Positions 7,045 to 8,233 of a stretch of DNA of 8,233 nucleotides are shown in pieces (the stretch's first letter is position 1; the number at the start of each line of letters is the position of its first letter). The translations under genes and the position numbers were made by a program. Origin of the DNA: Candidatus Subteraquimicrobium carltonvillense (GTDB lineage: Bacteria > Actinomycetota > Aquicultoria > Subteraquimicrobiales > Subteraquimicrobiaceae); contig DDKQ01000085.1 in the NCBI GenBank assembly GCA_002339355.1, positions 1 through 8,233 on the forward strand, in the 5' to 3' direction. The notes below the pieces were generated by a model that ran no database searches, was not told the DNA's origin, and was given only the letters and a program-made list of their open reading frames with translations.

Positions 7045-7078
7045 AAAAAAGAGGATGGCAGCCCTTTGGGACTGCCAT
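7045..7078 (-). terminator. Intrinsic terminator-like hairpin between rpsI and glmM
   Basis: On the minus strand ATGGCAG, a bulged T, then CCC (7078-7068) pairs with GGGCTGCCAT (7064-7055) around an AAA loop. This gives a 10-bp stem with one bulge. CCTC and then six Ts (7050-7045) follow. The hairpin begins 8 bp after the rpsI stop, where an L13-S9 operon would be expected to end. The T-run starts four bases after the stem, which may reduce efficiency and allow partial read-through into glmM. I see no clear promoter between it and glmM. Confidence 0.8.
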
Positions 7079-7086
7079 TTTGAGGT

Positions 7087-7530
7087 TTATCGCTTGGAGA
7101 ATTGGGGAGCTTTACGAGCCTTTTTTAAACCGTATTTCCTCCGTTCCTTCATGCGCGGATCTCTGGTTAGGAATCCAGCTTTTTTGAGCTCATCTCGGAG
7201 ACTTTCATCAAATTCAACCAAAGCGCGAGAAATGCCATGGCGTAGGGCTCCGGCCTGACCGGATATCCCTCCCCCTTCAAGCTTGGCTACGACATTGAGC
7301 TTATTCAAAGTTCCCGTTAACTCCAATGGCTGCCTGACGAAAGTGCATAGAATCTTATTTCCAAAATATTCTTCAAGACCCTTGCCGCCGATATCAAATT
7401 CCCCCTTACCGGGGGCTAACCGCACCCGAGCTACGGATTCCTTTCTCCTTCCCGTGCCGTAATATACAGCTTCACTTTTCTTTGCCGCAGTCTCGCCTTT
7501 TTTAGCTACCGCTTCACTCTTTTTAGCCAT
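7087..7530 (-). CDS. rpsI: 30S ribosomal protein S9
   Basis: S9 is a small-subunit protein whose C-terminal tail reaches the P-site tRNA. The S9 core occupies about residues 23-147, with YGTGRRK at 24-30, GGGISGQAGALRHGISRAL at 86-104, LTRDPRMKERRKYG and the characteristic C-terminus KKARKAPQFSKR. Before the core is a lysine-rich N-terminal extension made of three heptads: AKKSEAV (2-8), AKKGETA (9-15) and AKKSEAV (16-22). N-terminal extensions of S9 are known in Actinobacteria, but the regular triplication is noteworthy. The ATG start has GAGGAGG 10 nt upstream. It follows rplM after 48 bp, the usual L13-S9 pairing, and is followed by a terminator-like hairpin. Confidence 0.97.
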   Translation of the reverse strand: MAKKSEAVAKKGETAAKKSEAVYYGTGRRKESVARVRLAPGKGEFDIGGKGLEEYFGNKILCTFVRQPLELTGTLNKLNVVAKLEGGGISGQAGALRHGISRALVEFDESLRDELKKAGFLTRDPRMKERRKYGLKKARKAPQFSKR

Positions 7531-7578
7531 AGAAATTGTTCCTCCTCAAATCCATCTGGGATATCTCAACTTCCGCTC

Positions 7579-8013
7579 TTAAAGCAAGAGCTGGATGGGT
7601 TTCGGCTTCTGGGCGTGATGCGGATGATCGGGGCCCGCGTATACCTTCAATTTCTTAAGCATCGCCCGACCCAGACGATTGTGGGGGAGCATTCTCCTCA
7701 CCGCTTCCTTGATTACAAATGTCGGCTTTTCCTTCAGCAGAGTACCATAATCGGTTGCTTTAAGTCCCCCAATATACCCCGTATGATGGTAATATATCTT
7801 TTTTTCAGACTTTTTCCCCGTAAGTTTCACCTTCTGGGCATTGATGACGATGACAAAATCTCCCGTATCAATATGGGGAGTAAAAATGGTCTTATGCTTG
7901 CCCCGCAGTAACTTGGCCACCTGACTCGCCAATCGACCAAGGGGAACATCCTTGGCATCAACAAGCCACCATTCTCTGGTTACCTCTGAAGGTTTTGTCA
8001 TGTACGTCTTCAT
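7579..8013 (-). CDS. rplM: 50S ribosomal protein L13
   Basis: L13 is an early-assembling large-subunit protein. The 144-residue product matches the family length. It begins MKTYMTKPSEVTREWWLVDA and shows PLGRLAS at 24-30, the signature VRRMLPHNRLGR at 105-116 and GPDHPHHAQKP at 127-137. I chose the ATG at 8013 because MKTY(M) is the conserved N-terminus. A TTG at 8052 would add 13 unconserved residues without a ribosome site. The site before 8013 is weak (GGGTGA, spacing about 6). It is the first gene of the cluster and sits just downstream of a hairpin and the right long repeat. I could not find a convincing promoter. Confidence 0.96.
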   Translation of the reverse strand: MKTYMTKPSEVTREWWLVDAKDVPLGRLASQVAKLLRGKHKTIFTPHIDTGDFVIVINAQKVKLTGKKSEKKIYYHHTGYIGGLKATDYGTLLKEKPTFVIKEAVRRMLPHNRLGRAMLKKLKVYAGPDHPHHAQKPKPIQLLL

Positions 8014-8041
8014 TGTTTTCACCCAAAGAGATTGATATATT

Positions 8042-8072
8042 TTAATAGCCAAACTTTAATCTGGGCTATTAA
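8042..8072 (-). promoter_or_regulatory. Hairpin in the presumed rplM leader
   Basis: TTAATAGCC at 8042-8050 and GGCTATTAA at 8064-8072 form a perfect 9-bp stem with a 13-nt loop, 28 bp upstream of the rplM ATG. One arm belongs to the long repeat (8062-8233) and the other lies outside it. It could be a 5'-leader element of the L13 operon, which is autoregulated through leader RNA in some bacteria. It could instead be a weak terminator for an upstream gene or the sub-terminal structure of the repeat. No strong T-run follows. Confidence 0.5.
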
Positions 8073-8233
8073 CGAGTTAGTTTACACTTCAGACATTCGA
8101 GGGAGGGGTAAGTGCTTAAGAAAGTGTCGGAGCCTCGCCTATGAAAACTTCTTAAGTATTCACAGTTTTGTAGCGAGCGAGACCCGAGCGGCCCCGAAGG
8201 ACTCGCTTCACTCGCCAACGGGGTAAACGGCCG
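8062..8233 (-). repeat. Right copy of the inverted repeat, cut by the window end
   Basis: This 172-nt stretch is the reverse complement of 83-255, with three substitutions and one single-base gap by my alignment. It lies upstream of rplM, as the other copy lies downstream of alr, and reaches the last base of the window, so its true outer end is unknown. It carries the same internal stems. The C/T and C/T differences (in this copy's reading sense) fall at the base of the CTTAAG stem. Because both copies carry private differences, they look like two separate genomic copies rather than one sequence read twice. I see no gene here. Confidence 0.9.

Noticed and set aside
83..8233. Composite transposon with the long repeats as terminal repeats
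   Set aside because: No transposase is present, the enclosed genes are in their expected ancestral order, and no target duplication can be judged because the right outer edge is missing.

Overview
The window holds one seven-gene housekeeping cluster, entirely on the minus strand. In transcription order (right to left) it reads rplM (L13), rpsI (S9), glmM, glmS, acpS, nnr and alr. As I recall, this order is typical of Actinobacteria, where the block lies between the rpoA/rplQ/truA region and tsaE/tsaB/tsaD. The base composition looks moderate rather than high in G+C, so I infer a deep-branching, non-streptomycete actinobacterial lineage, or possibly a neighbouring Gram-positive phylum. That placement is inference and needs a phylogeny.

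The genes serve linked growth functions. L13 and S9 are ribosomal. GlmS and GlmM make glucosamine-6-phosphate and glucosamine-1-phosphate for UDP-GlcNAc and the cell wall. AcpS activates acyl carrier protein for lipid synthesis. Nnr repairs damaged NAD(P)H. Alr supplies D-alanine for peptidoglycan. All proteins look intact and keep their catalytic motifs, except that the conserved His of the AcpS C-terminal motif is Phe. Four genes have better starts downstream of the longest possible one: alr 1413, glmS 5607, glmM 7025 (TTG) and rplM 8013. nnr also starts with TTG.

The unusual content lies between the genes. A repeat of about 172 bp occurs at both ends of the window in opposite orientation (83-255 and 8062-8233), about 98% identical by my alignment, so it brackets the operon as an inverted pair. 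The window ends inside the right copy. The nnr-alr gap (1414-1735) is packed with short hairpins. The glmS-acpS gap (3661-3822) holds a 24-bp GC-rich palindrome and degenerate 7-bp tandem repeats, and the glmM-glmS gap (5608-5690) holds a different set of 7-bp repeats. A terminator-like hairpin separates the ribosomal genes from glmM.

I see no phage, transposase, CRISPR, toxin-antitoxin or defence gene. If something undescribed is here, it is the repeat family and its arrangement around this operon, not a new protein system.
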